NCBI RefSeq assembly: GCF_029051685.1
Contig: NZ_JAACFT010000038.1
Span: 1 to 64,000 of the forward strand
DNA from: Bradyrhizobium sp. CSA207
Lineage (GTDB): Bacteria > Pseudomonadota > Alphaproteobacteria > Rhizobiales > Xanthobacteraceae
Direction of reading: 5' to 3'
Length of the DNA stretch: 64,000 nt
Below, piece after piece: positions 47,363 to 56,773 of this stretch (its first letter is position 1; every line of letters starts with the position of its first letter). A program made the position numbers and the translations under genes. Below the pieces are notes generated by a model. That model worked only from the letters and a program-made list of their open reading frames with translations, did not search any database and was not told the origin of the DNA.

Positions 47363-49207
47363 TCAGCAGTTCCCCTCCGGCTTGCTCGGCCTTCGGCTCG
47401 AAGCACGGGTATCCCAGTGGCGACGCAGATTGCCGACGCGGCTTGCCTCGAAGCGATGGCCGTATGCTGTGGTGCGCCCCTGGCGATTGAGAATGCCGGC
47501 GATCACGGCGTCGGGATAATGCCCCGCCAACCGGCGGACGAGCGCGATCGTGTCCTCATCGGTGCGTATCGTGGCCGGCCGCGAGCGCGGCAGCGCGAGA
47601 TCGATCTCGTTGAGCGCGCCGCCCTTCCAGCGCAGCGTGAGGTGGGCTGCAGCCTTGTCGCGCTCGACCTTTATGATGACCTCCTCGAGCAATGCTCGCA
47701 GCAGCTCTTTCCTGTCACGCGGCGTGGTCGTTGCCGCGTGCCAGACGGTGGGAAGATCGGGCCCGAGTGCGAGCAGACGGTCGCGCTCCTCTTGGGAGAG
47801 CACGCGTGGACGCTCCCGTTCGCGGCGTGCAAGCTCGGCCTTGGCGGCTTCGCTCAAGCCCTCCCCCCACTCGCGCTCCAGGCCGCGAGCGACCAACCGG
47901 TTGTCTGGATCGACGGCACGGTAGCGGCGCTCGGCGCGGCTTGCTTCGTAGCTTGCTCGCTCGACGCCGAGACGCCATTGCTTGAGCGAGGTCTCGCGAT
48001 CTGCTTCGAGCCGCTCGGCAGCGGCGAGCGTGGCAGCGAGCTTTGCCGGCTCGAGGGCGGCGCTGAAGGCCCGCGTGACGGCCTCGTCGATCTGAATGCC
48101 GCCAATGTTGAGGCAATAGACGCCGCGGCCCTCGACCAGGATCTTGCCGGGGCAATGATACCCAGGTGCGGAACGGCGCCCGCGATAGTGCGCGTGCAAG
48201 CGGCGTCCGCAGTGCCCGCAGCTGGCAAGGCTCTGCAGCAGGGCGCTGCCCTCCCTCACGGCGCCGCCCACTTTGTGCGGTCCGGGGCGGGTGTTCTTGG
48301 CGATGCGATCCTGGTTGGCCTCATAGGTCTGCCAATCGATGAACCCGGGATGATGGTCCGGGATGAGTACCTGCCACTCGGAGCGCGGCAGTTGTCGCAC
48401 GCGCTTTGTGCGTGCACCCGCTGCATCCAGCCTCGTCTCCTGACGTGATTTGCCATAGGCGTAAGCGCCAGCATAGACGGGATTTGTGAGCACGTGGTGG
48501 ATGGCAGTGTAGCTGGCCTCGACCCAGCGGATCTCTGCGTTCTGGTGCATCTGCAGAGGGAATGTGAGCCCTTCCGAGCGAAACCATAGCCAGACGCGGC
48601 GCGCCGAGCCCGTCTCGGCGAAGCGCGCGAAGACGTTGCGGACGGCGGTGACAATGGCCTCGTCGGGGTGGAAGCGGACCTCGCCATCGGCCTCGCCCCA
48701 GACAAAGCCGACCGGCAATCCTCGGCGGAGTTCACCGCGTGCTGCCTTGTTGCGAATGCCGCCGTTGAGGCGGGCCCTCAGCACATGCAGCTCGGCCTCG
48801 CTCATGGTGCCCTTGAGCCCGAGCAGGAGCCGATGATTGAAGAGGGCGCCGATCAGCGTGTCGGTGAGGCCGCCGAGGTCGATGAGGCGGTGCCAATCGG
48901 CGTTGTTGCGCGCCAGGCGCGAGACCTCGAGTCCGAGCACGAGGCCGACGTGGGCGAGTGCGACTTCGGCGGTGAGGCGGGCGAAGCCCGATCTCGCAAC
49001 AAAGCTGGAACCGGAGAGCCCGAGGTCCTCATCGATGACGATGATGCGATCATTGGGCCAGCCAAGTTCACGGGCTTTGGCGGCAAGCGTATACTGTCGA
49101 TCGGTCGACTCGCGATTGTGCTCGACCTGGACGGCGCTCGACTGGCGCAGGTAGACGATGGCGTGTCGGGACAGATGGCTGGCCGTGATCTTGGCGCGTT
49201 CATTCAT
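47363..49207 (-). CDS. Large serine recombinase (element 2)
   Basis: A 614-residue serine recombinase. Catalytic Ser in AIVYLRQSSAVQV (about Ser23), then DEDLGLSGSS, LVLGLEVSRLARNNADWHRL, LKGTMSEAELHVLRARLNGG, the Recombinase domain with PVYAGAYAYGKSR, a zinc ribbon SCGHCGRRLHAHY and a coiled coil around residues 380-440. The frame is intact up to RRPSKPEGNC; the usual C-terminal helix-turn-helix continues in the -1 frame. It overlaps the upstream 61-residue ORF by 8 bases. Confidence 0.88.
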   Translation of the reverse strand: MNERAKITASHLSRHAIVYLRQSSAVQVEHNRESTDRQYTLAAKARELGWPNDRIIVIDEDLGLSGSSFVARSGFARLTAEVALAHVGLVLGLEVSRLARNNADWHRLIDLGGLTDTLIGALFNHRLLLGLKGTMSEAELHVLRARLNGGIRNKAARGELRRGLPVGFVWGEADGEVRFHPDEAIVTAVRNVFARFAETGSARRVWLWFRSEGLTFPLQMHQNAEIRWVEASYTAIHHVLTNPVYAGAYAYGKSRQETRLDAAGARTKRVRQLPRSEWQVLIPDHHPGFIDWQTYEANQDRIAKNTRPGPHKVGGAVREGSALLQSLASCGHCGRRLHAHYRGRRSAPGYHCPGKILVEGRGVYCLNIGGIQIDEAVTRAFSAALEPAKLAATLAAAERLEADRETSLKQWRLGVERASYEASRAERRYRAVDPDNRLVARGLEREWGEGLSEAAKAELARRERERPRVLSQEERDRLLALGPDLPTVWHAATTTPRDRKELLRALLEEVIIKVERDKAAAHLTLRWKGGALNEIDLALPRSRPATIRTDEDTIALVRRLAGHYPDAVIAGILNRQGRTTAYGHRFEASRVGNLRRHWDTRASSRRPSKPEGNC

Positions 49208-49385
49208 CGCTTGCCTCCCTCGTCGAACTGGCCGAGATCATGCGGGCGATGAGACGTGCGAGGATCTCGAGCGCTGCGACGCGCGAGGCTTCGTCGAGCT
49301 GCTCCCACGCCGTCGCCGACGGGGCTGCTGGAAAGGGGTCCGGTGGAAGATCGGGGCGGTCGAGAAAGGCCAGGTTCAGTTGCAT
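49200..49385 (-). CDS. Small ORF upstream of recombinase 2
   Basis: A 61-residue protein, MQLNLAFLDRPDLPPDPFP then AWEQLDEASRVAALEILARLIARM. Its stop overlaps the start of the recombinase gene, suggesting translational coupling. A short helical protein in this position recurs in element 1. Function unknown. Confidence 0.5.
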   Translation of the reverse strand: MQLNLAFLDRPDLPPDPFPAAPSATAWEQLDEASRVAALEILARLIARMISASSTREASDE

Positions 49386-49629
49386 GGTTGCTCTCCTTGC
49401 ACTGCACCGACTCGACGGGTCGGTCGTAGAGAGCGTCAATGATCTTGCGCAGGTGGAGCAAATCGCCAAGCCGGCCGAGATCGTGCGCACCACCAGCATC
49501 GTTCGCCGGCGTTCGCCTTGCCTGCTCGGCGTTCCAATCGGGCCAATTGGCCGGAATCACCGAGCGGCTACCGTCTGGCAAGACCACGAGAACGAGGAGG
49601 ACGCCGCGCCGCCGGATGCTGCTGATCAC
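49204..49629 (-). CDS. DUF5372-like protein (element 2)
   Basis: The frame encodes SSIRRRGVLLVLVVLPDGSR, VIPANWPDWNAEQ and a central GGAHDLGRLGDLLHLRKIIDALYDRP. It is similar in layout to the DUF5372 protein of element 1 (basic strand, then WTDWAP-like Trp motif). Homology appears to extend upstream (DSLTITRERHAFEGQSLAV), so the true start is before 49629 but no standard codon is obvious. The last 60 residues overlap the 61-residue ORF and may not be real. Confidence 0.5.
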   Translation of the reverse strand: MISSIRRRGVLLVLVVLPDGSRSVIPANWPDWNAEQARRTPANDAGGAHDLGRLGDLLHLRKIIDALYDRPVESVQCKESNHATEPGLSRPPRSSTGPLSSSPVGDGVGAARRSLARRSARDPRTSHRPHDLGQFDEGGKR

Positions 49630-49720
49630 GGCCAGCGACTGGCCTTCGAAGGCGTGGCGCTCGCGGGTGATGGTCAGCGAATCTGGAATATCACGGTGAT
49701 GGGTAGTCTGTGGCCGCTTC

Positions 49721-50549
49721 CTTCGACTCGGTCGACCACGAGTGGCTGCTGCGGATCGTGGCGCACAGGATCGCCGATCCTCGCATCTTGCGGCTCATAG
49801 AGCTGTGGCTGCGGGCCGGCGTTCTTGAGAGCGGCCAGAAGCATGAAACGGACAGGGGTACCCCGCAGGGGGTGGGCATCAGTCCGCTCCTCGCCAACAT
49901 CTTTCTGCACTACATCCTCGACCTCCGGACCCATCAATGGCGCCGTCGCCGCGCACGCGGTCGCGTTGTGGCCGTGCGCTATGCGGACGACTTCGTCATG
50001 GGCTTCGAGAGCAAGGCGGATGCGCAGGAGATGCTCTTGGCCCTCAAGGCGCGGCTGGCCAGCTTTGGCCTGATGCTTCATGAGGGCAAGACGCGGTTGA
50101 TCGAGTTCGGTCGGTTTGCGGCCCTCTCGCGTCAGCGGCGCGGCGAGCGGAGACCCGAGCCCTTCGCCTTCCTCGGCTTCACCCACTACTGCGGGCGGAC
50201 CCGGGACGGCCAGTTTATCGTGAAGCACAAGACGGAAGGGAAACGCCTGACGCGCAAGCTGACGGCGTTGCGCCAGGAGGCCTGGCGGCTCATGCACGCG
50301 TCACTGGCCACCCAGCACGAGTGGTTCGCCGCTGTGCTGCGTGGACACTACGGTTACTACGGCAGGCCGCACAATTATCCAGCGTTCAGCGGCTTCTACC
50401 GCGAAGTGCGTCGGACCTGGCTGCGCTGTCTGAGACGGCGCAGTCAGAAAAGTCGGCGCATGGGCTGGTCGGAGTTCGATGCCCTGACGGCACGCTTCCG
50501 TCTGCCCGTTCCACGCATCACTCGCACTTGGGCGCAGGCGCGGATATGA
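49721..50549 (+). pseudogene. Intron reverse transcriptase, C-terminal piece
   Basis: An uninterrupted 276-residue piece: FDSVDHEWLLRIVAHRIADP, TPQGVGISPLLANIFLHYIL, the catalytic VRYADDFVMGF box, LHEGKTRLIEFGRFA, FAFLGFTHYCGRTRDG and the maturase part GHYGYYGRPHNYPAF. It lacks its own start. Together with the two upstream pieces it makes a nearly complete reverse transcriptase/maturase. Confidence 0.88.
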
Positions 50550-50568
50550 CGCGGGTTACCCTCGGGAA

Positions 50569-50602
50569 GAGCCGGGTGCGGGAAACCCGCCTGCCCGGAT
50601 CT
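50569..50602 (+). ncRNA. Group II intron domain V
   Basis: A 34-base hairpin gagccgggtgcg-gga-...-cggatct with the AGC-like catalytic triad position, GNRA-type loop (gaaa) and the usual 2-base bulge, 20 bases after the reverse-transcriptase stop. Domain VI (50604-50640) follows. This fixes the 3' end of the intron near 50640. Confidence 0.75.
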
Positions 50603-50640
50603 GTGAGGGCGAAGCCAAATGGCTGAGCTACTCGACCACG

Positions 50641-51413
50641 ACCTGACGAGAAGCTCAGATCGTTTTGGATAGCGGCGGCGACCGTGCTGCCGTGATATAC
50701 AGCCTGATCACCGCCAAGATGAAAGACGTAGATCCAGAACCCCGGATCGCCGACGTCCTGGCGTGCATCGCTGCGCATCCTGTTAAAAGGTCGACGAAGT
50801 GCTTCCGTGAAGTTGGCGCGGCCGAAACAAGCAAATCAATCAGCGAGCCTGGGCGAATATCCTTCGGTCTTCACGGGAACGTTCATATGAGACACGTGCT
50901 GTGATGCTGGCATCTATGCAACCACCTTAGCCGGGTCTGAGTATTGTGCTCCGTCGTCCAGAGCAAGCACGGGAACGCGGGCTCACGCCAGCGAGGGCCG
51001 GCTTCCATCGCGGCTGCAGTCCAAGCCTCTTTGCTGATCAGCCCGGCAGGTGGTGCAGAGCGGCGATCCAGTGTTTTCCAATTTGTTCTATTCTAGACTC
51101 GACAGCTCAAACGCAGCTGCGCAACTCAGGTAGCACAGCTTCGGTGCCGTCTCGGAGAGGTGTTTAGTTGACGAAATCGACGACACACATACGTGCATTG
51201 CAGCAGATGCAGAGCTCTGTAACAAAACCTACCAAGTTTAGCAGGTTCGTTGTTCGCCTTTCTTGGATAAAAAATCGCCAATAGCTCGATCGACGTAATC
51301 AACGGCCTGGAGCTTAGCCTGATGACGTATTGCTACGCTCTGGACATCTGGCGCCAATTGAACGTGTTCAGTCCATCTCGCTAAATGAGATGCATGTAGA
51401 CGGATCCTCAAGA
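50641..51413. other. Intergenic before the aminotransferase gene
   Basis: About 770 bases without a supportable gene. I looked for a sigma-54 or nod-box promoter ahead of the aminotransferase gene and saw neither. Confidence 0.4.
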
Positions 51414-52658
51414 ATGAATACAGACGCTTTCTCTCTTCATGAGTCTAACGTTCGTCGCTATGGGCGTTCGTTTCCTACCGTCTTTACGAGGGCGCGAGGG
51501 GCGACGATTTGGGACGAGGCCGGCAAGAGCTATATTGACTTCCTCGTGGGATCCGGCGCGCTCAACTACGGGCACAACAATCCTGACATCCTTGCACCGG
51601 CCATTGATTATCTCACCGGCGGGAACATTCTTTTGTCGCTTGATATGCACACGGCGGCAAAACGTGAATTTATCGAACTGTTCGTTGATACGATCCTAAA
51701 GCCCAGGGGCCTCTCGTACAAAATGCAATTTCCTGGACCGACTGGCACAAGCGCTAACGAAGCGGCTCTTGCGCTAGCTAGAAAATATACCGGTCGTTCG
51801 AGCGTCATGGCCTTTACAAATGCGTTCCACGGAATGTCGCTCGGCTCTCTAGCTGTATCAGGTTCAGCCTCCACCAGGGAGCTGGGCGGCGTGGCCCGCC
51901 ACGATGTGATCCGTATCCCCTACGACGGCTATCCGAACGGAGCTTTCGATTCGGCGAGTTATATCGACCACGTCCTCGGCGACCTGGGGAGTGGTATAGA
52001 AAAACCCGCAGCAATCATTCTAGAGAGTATCCAAGCAGAGGGCGGCATGAACACTGCATCTGCACGTTGGCTCGCAGAAATTCAGCGCATCTGCCGTAAC
52101 CACGGCATTGTTTTTATCGTCGACGATATTCAGGCCGGGGCGGGTCGAACGGGTGATTTCTTCTCGTTCGAATTCGCGAAGATCGAACCTGACATCGTCT
52201 GCCTCTCCAAGTCCCTAAGCGGTTCAGGTATTCCGCTCTCCGTCGTTTTGATTCGCCCGGACATAGACGTATGGAAGCCGGGAGAACATAGCGGCACTTT
52301 CAGAGGCAACAATCTCGCTTTCGTGACTGCAGCCGCCATGTGCAAAATGTGGTCACACAGCAAATTTAGTGCTGGCGTCGAACGGACAGCTGTCACTCTG
52401 CAAAAACGCGTTGACGATCTCGTCGTGAAATTCCCCGATTGTATTGAGGAAAAGCGAGGCCGCGGCTTGATGGTTGGCCTCAAATGTCGCTCACAGGCGA
52501 TTGTCAACCGTGTACACGATGTCGCCTTCGCAAACGGACTGCTGATCGAATCGTCGGGACCAAATCGAGACGTGATCAAAGTCTTCCCGCCGATAACAAT
52601 CACGGATGACGAGCTCGATCTTGGCATCACGATTCTTAACCAGGCAATACAGGAGTAA
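51414..52658 (+). CDS. Class III aminotransferase, EctB-like
   Basis: A 414-residue PLP enzyme like diaminobutyrate-2-oxoglutarate transaminase. It starts MNTDAFSLHESNVRRYGRSFP as EctB proteins do, and has FPGPTGTSANEAALALARKYTG, TNAFHGMSLGSLAVSGS, IVDDIQAGAGRTG (Asp for the PLP ring nitrogen) and the PLP Lys in CLSKSLSGSG (Lys266). It moves an amino group onto or off a terminal carbon of a diamino acid. No ectA or ectC follows; instead an oxygenase gene begins 4 bases after its stop. ATG at 51414 is chosen over 51330 by homology. Confidence 0.85.
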   Translation: MNTDAFSLHESNVRRYGRSFPTVFTRARGATIWDEAGKSYIDFLVGSGALNYGHNNPDILAPAIDYLTGGNILLSLDMHTAAKREFIELFVDTILKPRGLSYKMQFPGPTGTSANEAALALARKYTGRSSVMAFTNAFHGMSLGSLAVSGSASTRELGGVARHDVIRIPYDGYPNGAFDSASYIDHVLGDLGSGIEKPAAIILESIQAEGGMNTASARWLAEIQRICRNHGIVFIVDDIQAGAGRTGDFFSFEFAKIEPDIVCLSKSLSGSGIPLSVVLIRPDIDVWKPGEHSGTFRGNNLAFVTAAAMCKMWSHSKFSAGVERTAVTLQKRVDDLVVKFPDCIEEKRGRGLMVGLKCRSQAIVNRVHDVAFANGLLIESSGPNRDVIKVFPPITITDDELDLGITILNQAIQE

Positions 52659-52662
52659 GGCA

Positions 52663-53505
52663 ATGGTAACTGCCCAGGTACCTCAAGCGCCAGCGATCTC
52701 GCCTGTCGCAACGAAAGAACGAACCGGCTCAATCAGCGCTGGGGAGATTATCTCAGTCCTGAAAGGTGAGATTACTGTTCTGCATATCAAACAGGCATTC
52801 AGTCCTGAGATAGCTGAGGAGATCACCACGAACTTTAATCGAAATCCCGGTCTCAAGCAGCGCAAAGATGGCGTTCCCGGACAATATGTCGGCGCATCTC
52901 ATTACAGGAGGAATGCGGCTGCCTATTTCGCAGAGGCGGAAAGTGCGCGACCATTCGTGGAGGCTCTTTTTGCGAATCTGGTTGATCCGGTTCGTGCGTT
53001 ATTCGACGCATTGAAGCGCGAGCTTCACAAGCAGGGCGTTGAGTTGCGGCCGGCGCGTTCGGAGCGCGGTCAAGCCAATATTTGTCGGGCCATTTGTTGG
53101 TCTGGAACCGGCACGTATTCCTTAGAGCCCCACGACGACGTCGCCCAAATCCTATGTGCCGGAAAAGATTGCGAGCTTCCCGCCGTGGCGAACAACACGG
53201 TTGCCGCGCTAAACTTCTACCCCAGCATGCCCAACGAAGGGGGCAATCTGCGCATCTGGAGCCATAAGCCAACAGCGAGCGACCGAAAGTCGCAGGGCGT
53301 GGAGACCACGGGCTACCCCTATTCGGCAGCTTATCTCGAAGCCCTTCCTTATCACGATGTTCAACTCGAGGCGGGAGATATCGCCGTGATCGACGGCGGG
53401 TTCGTTCATGGTGTCACTCGGCAATCAGGCAATGGGAAGCCTCGCCTTCTGCTGAACTGTTTTCTCGGGTTTGCGAGGCCGGATCTGGTTCTCTGGTGGA
53501 CTTGA
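52663..53505 (+). CDS. 2-oxoglutarate/Fe(II) oxygenase
   Basis: This 280-residue protein has the facial triad of the cupin-fold dioxygenases: PHDDVAQIL (His157, Asp159) and the distal His in FVHGVTRQSG (His249), with Arg261 in KPRLLLNCF for 2-oxoglutarate. aggag upstream overlaps the aminotransferase stop, so the genes are coupled. The PHDD-AQ signature and length recall the BesD-type amino-acid oxygenases, which include halogenases with Gly in place of the Asp; with Asp present, a hydroxylase is expected. The substrate is probably a free amino acid. Confidence 0.75.
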   Translation: MVTAQVPQAPAISPVATKERTGSISAGEIISVLKGEITVLHIKQAFSPEIAEEITTNFNRNPGLKQRKDGVPGQYVGASHYRRNAAAYFAEAESARPFVEALFANLVDPVRALFDALKRELHKQGVELRPARSERGQANICRAICWSGTGTYSLEPHDDVAQILCAGKDCELPAVANNTVAALNFYPSMPNEGGNLRIWSHKPTASDRKSQGVETTGYPYSAAYLEALPYHDVQLEAGDIAVIDGGFVHGVTRQSGNGKPRLLLNCFLGFARPDLVLWWT

Positions 53506-53770
53506 AGTTGGAAGTCGCAAGGACCGAATCCTCGCCGGCGGTCAAGCTGAGTCCGGCCGCTTACAAAATGTTCGCCTGAGAATCTCCGGATTGGAACATC
53601 TCCCCGCATGAATAGGAACCAACTGAACTGTTCCGGTCGCGTTTCTTGCTGGAATTCTGGTGGTTGCCGCGACAAGCCGGCTGCGGCACCCAGGAAAGTC
53701 CAAACCGCTCGCGGCACTCGTTGCGCCAGCCAGATCTGAGGCGCGGATACGGACACATGCATCCGAACTG
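53506..53770. other. Short intergenic stretch
   Basis: No gene is visible between the oxygenase stop and the Lrp remnant. Confidence 0.35.
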
Positions 53771-53862
53771 TCACTCCTCGGACGAGACCTCAACCGGGTC
53801 GCGAAACCCACCTTAACACGGTCTACTACAACCATTGTCTTGATGGCCCCAGATATTCGGAC
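53771..53862 (-). pseudogene. Lrp/AsnC regulator, C-terminal scrap
   Basis: About 30 codons match the end of the intact lrp at 56774: AIKTMVVVDRVKVGFA followed, after an indel, by EVSSEE and a stop. It lies on the opposite strand to that gene. It is the only trace of a second Lrp copy next to the oxygenase gene. Confidence 0.75.
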
Positions 53863-54009
53863 GGCTTGCCAATTGGGGTACTGTCAATTGGTCTGTAACC
53901 AGCGGCCCCCGCGTTTGCCGATGCCGCACCTCGAGGCGGTGTTTAAGACGAATGCGCCGGACCGTGATCGGCAAGGACTTTGTCCGCCTACCATGGCGAG
54001 TGATGCCCT
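53863..54009. other. Short spacer, no gene
   Basis: Breakpoint region between the Lrp scrap and the recombinase pseudogene. Confidence 0.3.
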
Positions 54010-55545
54010 TCCTGCGTCAGAATTCGCGCGATTTCATCGTCGTAGGCGCCATCACGCACCAATGCGCATATACGTTCCACGTGCCAGTGCAGCCACGGCG
54101 TTGAGGGGTAAGCGGCCATGAGCTCAGTAGTCGTGCCGCCGCGCCACACATGCGCACCTCAGCTCTGTCGCGGGCGCAGCGGCGCATCACGACCTTCCCG
54201 GTCGGACAGCGCAATAGCGCCTTTCGATGATCCCTGCGGGTCACCGGATTCTCCCATAGGGCCGGAAGGCGATTTCCGAGCGCGACCCACCTTGGCCCGT
54301 AGATCCTGAGGAACGCCGACAGGATCATTGGCCTTGGACACCGTGTGCTGGGCCAATGCCTCCTCGGCTTGTCGAAGCGCCAAGAGGGCGGCTTCCTAAT
54401 GCTTTTCTGGCGACTAGCCGATTGTCCGGGTCGGCACGATTGAACTGGCGCTCCGCGAGAGCCGATGAGCCGATTGGGTAGCGCGGCTTTCAATTTGTTG
54501 CTCTCGGCTTGCCGCAGGGCTCTTTCGGGATTCAAGCTGAGTCTTGCGTGCTCTGGATAGCCCATCGATTTACGCAGGCGCCGCGGCTTGCAAAAAAGCC
54601 GCCGCGACCTGCGCATCGATGGGACCGGCTGACATTCTGGCGCGCCACGTTGGATTGACTGCCGCCCTTGTAGCGCACGGTCATCTTGTGTCCGCACTCA
54701 CCGCAATAGGTGATGCCCGTGGAGCAAGGCCGCCCCATCGCTCGGGATGCCGCGGCTCTTGATGCGTTGGTATTCTGCGCGATTGCCTCGCAGCATGGCC
54801 TGGATCTTCTCGAAGGTCTCCCAATCGATATAGGCAGGGTATTTGTCCCGCACCGCGATCCTCCAGTCCATGCCCGTCCGCCGCGATTTTTTTGTGGAGG
54901 CGCTCCTGGTATCCGGGATGGCTTCTGCCAAGTCCTTCCATAGACAAAGGCACCCGCATATGCCGGATTCTTCAGGATCGCGGTCACAGCCGAGACGCTG
55001 GCCGACCGCCAGCGCAGATCGCCATGGCGGTCACGACGAGGCAAGGCCAAGCCGCGGCTGGTGAAGGTCCGCATCGCCTGAGCGGCGGTCCGCACTTTCA
55101 AGAATGTCTCGAGGAGCAGCGACAAGCGCCCCAGCACCTCAACATTGGGTCCTTGGTAGCCACGCCGGAGGGTCGCGGGCGAGGCCCGCGGGAAGTTGCA
55201 GGGCCAAGTCCCGCGTTCGGCTTTTGCCAAAAGCCCCGTGGTCATCCGGCTCTTGATCGGTTGCAATTCAAGCTCTGAGATCGTTCCCTTCAAACCGAGC
55301 AGACGACGCCCGTTGGGCGTTCCAGGATCATAAACGCTATCCCGATCAGCGATCAAACAACGACAATGCCCACAGACATCGAGGAGCGGATACCAATCCG
55401 AGCAATTGCGAGCCAGGCGCGTCACCGTCCATCGATAGAATGAGACCGACCTCACCAAGAGGGACACGTGCGACCAGGTCCTTAAATCCTTTCCTGTGGG
55501 CTGCGCCAGCACCGCTCTGCCCAAGATCGCTGTCAATCACATCGA
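54010..55545 (-). pseudogene. Large serine recombinase, decayed
   Basis: Recombinase features are spread over several frames: IDSDLGQSGAGAAHRKGFKDLV and VPLGEVGLILSM, TRLARNCSDWYPLLDVCG, LKGTISELELQPIKSRM, NPAYAGAFVYGRT and the zinc ribbon GITYCGECGHKMTVRYKGG. The catalytic Ser segment at the N-terminus is missing and frameshifts near 55430, 54900 and 54720 inactivate it. It is a third member of the serine recombinase family, not closely like elements 1 or 2. Confidence 0.8.
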
Positions 55546-55588
55546 CGTGATGTTACGAAGTTTTGGTTCAGGACACTAATCCCCGGAA

Positions 55589-56370
55589 TCAGAGCTGAGT
55601 GATACGGTCGCCTGTGAAGCGGCGTTGGCGGACCTCTTTCTTGCTCCAGACGAAGGGCTCGGCTTTGTCGTTGTATGCGTTGACGTAAGCATCGATGTGG
55701 TCCTGAAGCTGCTTGAGGGTTCTGAAGGAGGAGCCGCTAAGTGATTGCCCCTGCAAGATCGAGAATCACACCTCGACCTGATTGAGCTAGGACGCGATGC
55801 TCGAAGTGAAATGGAATTGCACGTTGGGGTCGGCCTTGAGCCAAGGCTCGTTCTTTTTGTGGGTGTTTAAGTTATCGAGGATGACGTGGAGTTTTCGGCC
55901 GGGAAAGGCCGCAGTGACACTGTTCATCAAGTCGAGAAACTCGACAAGACGACGGCGTTTTGAATGGGTCGCGATGATCTTTCCGGTGGCGACCTCAAGC
56001 GCCGCAAACAGTGTTGTCGTGCCATGCCGCTTGTAATGGTCGCTCTGGCCAAGGCGCGGCCATGGGGCAACTTCAGATAACCCTGCGCTCGCTCCAAGGC
56101 CTTGCATCGAGGGCTTCTTGTCCACGCATAGCACAATGGCCTTCGCGGGCGGGGCGACGTAGAGGCCAACAACATCGGCGGCCTTGGCCGTAAAGCTCGG
56201 GTCGTTGCTCTCGCACCAGGACTTGCGAGCCGCGAGGTCGATCTTGTGGCTGCGCAGGCATCGCCAAACGATATTGGACGTCAACATCGTCCAGCGCCTC
56301 GGCCAGCAGAGGGTCCGTCCAGCGCGCAAACCCTTGCCTCGCTCCGCCCAAAAATCGCCCCCCGCTCAAC
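55589..56370 (-). pseudogene. IS630 family transposase remnant
   Basis: The DDE region is readable: IVLCVDKKPSMQGL (first Asp, with Glu lost to Lys), HYKRHGTTTLFAALEVATG, LHVILDNLNTHKK (second Asp) and, after a stop, LNQVEV in the third-acid region, ending WSKKEVRQRRFTGDRITQL. Internal stops at about 55791 and 55767 and a missing N-terminus make it dead. It is not a copy of the IS630 element at 61715. Confidence 0.8.
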
Positions 56371-56773
56371 GGCTTGGGAGTTCTTCACCGACGACTCTTT
56401 TGGCGCGGCTTTAGAGCAAAAAACGCTGCCCGGGCACTCCACGCGCGCTTGCGTTGGGCAACTCGGATCACGCATCTACGTCGCCATAGAGAGCGAGCCA
56501 AGTTGTCGCGGATCGTTACAGTGCGGCGGCAACGTTGGTACCTATGTGGCCGCTGCCCCAATCGTCGCGTAAGTCCTGTCAATGCGGTGCTCAATTTCCG
56601 AGATGATTCCGTCGATCACAACTATAGTGGACCCCTTGGCACGGCCCGCAACGACTTCTCATGGGTCCGAACGAAGGCGACATGTCGAAAAACGTTGCAT
56701 TCCTTGCGTATTAGGTCGATTTTCTGCTTGTCAGTGGCATTTATCGGTGAAATTCACCTCGGTGGTAGCAACT
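56371..56773. other. Intergenic upstream of lrp
   Basis: About 400 bases with no supportable gene. The lrp promoter should be near its 3' end. Confidence 0.35.

Larger units (their letters stand above)
47001..49723 (-). mobile_element. Serine-recombinase element 2 in the intron ORF
   Basis: A 2.7-kb insertion at the DADIRNF/FDSVDHEW junction of the same intron ORF. Left flank ends cttctt (47000), right flank resumes ctt-cgactcgg (49721 onward); joining them restores DIRNFFDSVDHEW. Genes on the minus strand: a DUF5372-like protein, a 61-residue ORF, a 614-residue serine recombinase and a helix-turn-helix frame. It is only distantly similar to element 1, so it is a separate arrival rather than a duplication. 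Confidence 0.8.
43137..50640 (+). mobile_element. Group II intron split by two elements
   Basis: A bacterial group II intron with a reverse-transcriptase ORF. The 5' RNA part starts near gtcatgcccagctg (about 43137); the ORF pieces are at 43553-43897, 46804-47000 and 49721-50549; domain V is at 50569-50602 and domain VI follows. Without the two insertions (43898-46809 and 47001-49723) the intron is about 1.9 kb. Small indels in the ORF suggest it was already decaying. The exact 5' end is uncertain. Confidence 0.8.

Noticed and set aside
47417..48448. 343-residue plus-strand open frame
   Set aside because: Antisense to recombinase 2; composition is typical of a shadow in GC-rich DNA.
51290..51413. 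Sigma-54 promoter before the aminotransferase gene
   Set aside because: A TGGC is present but the TTGC element is not at the required spacing.
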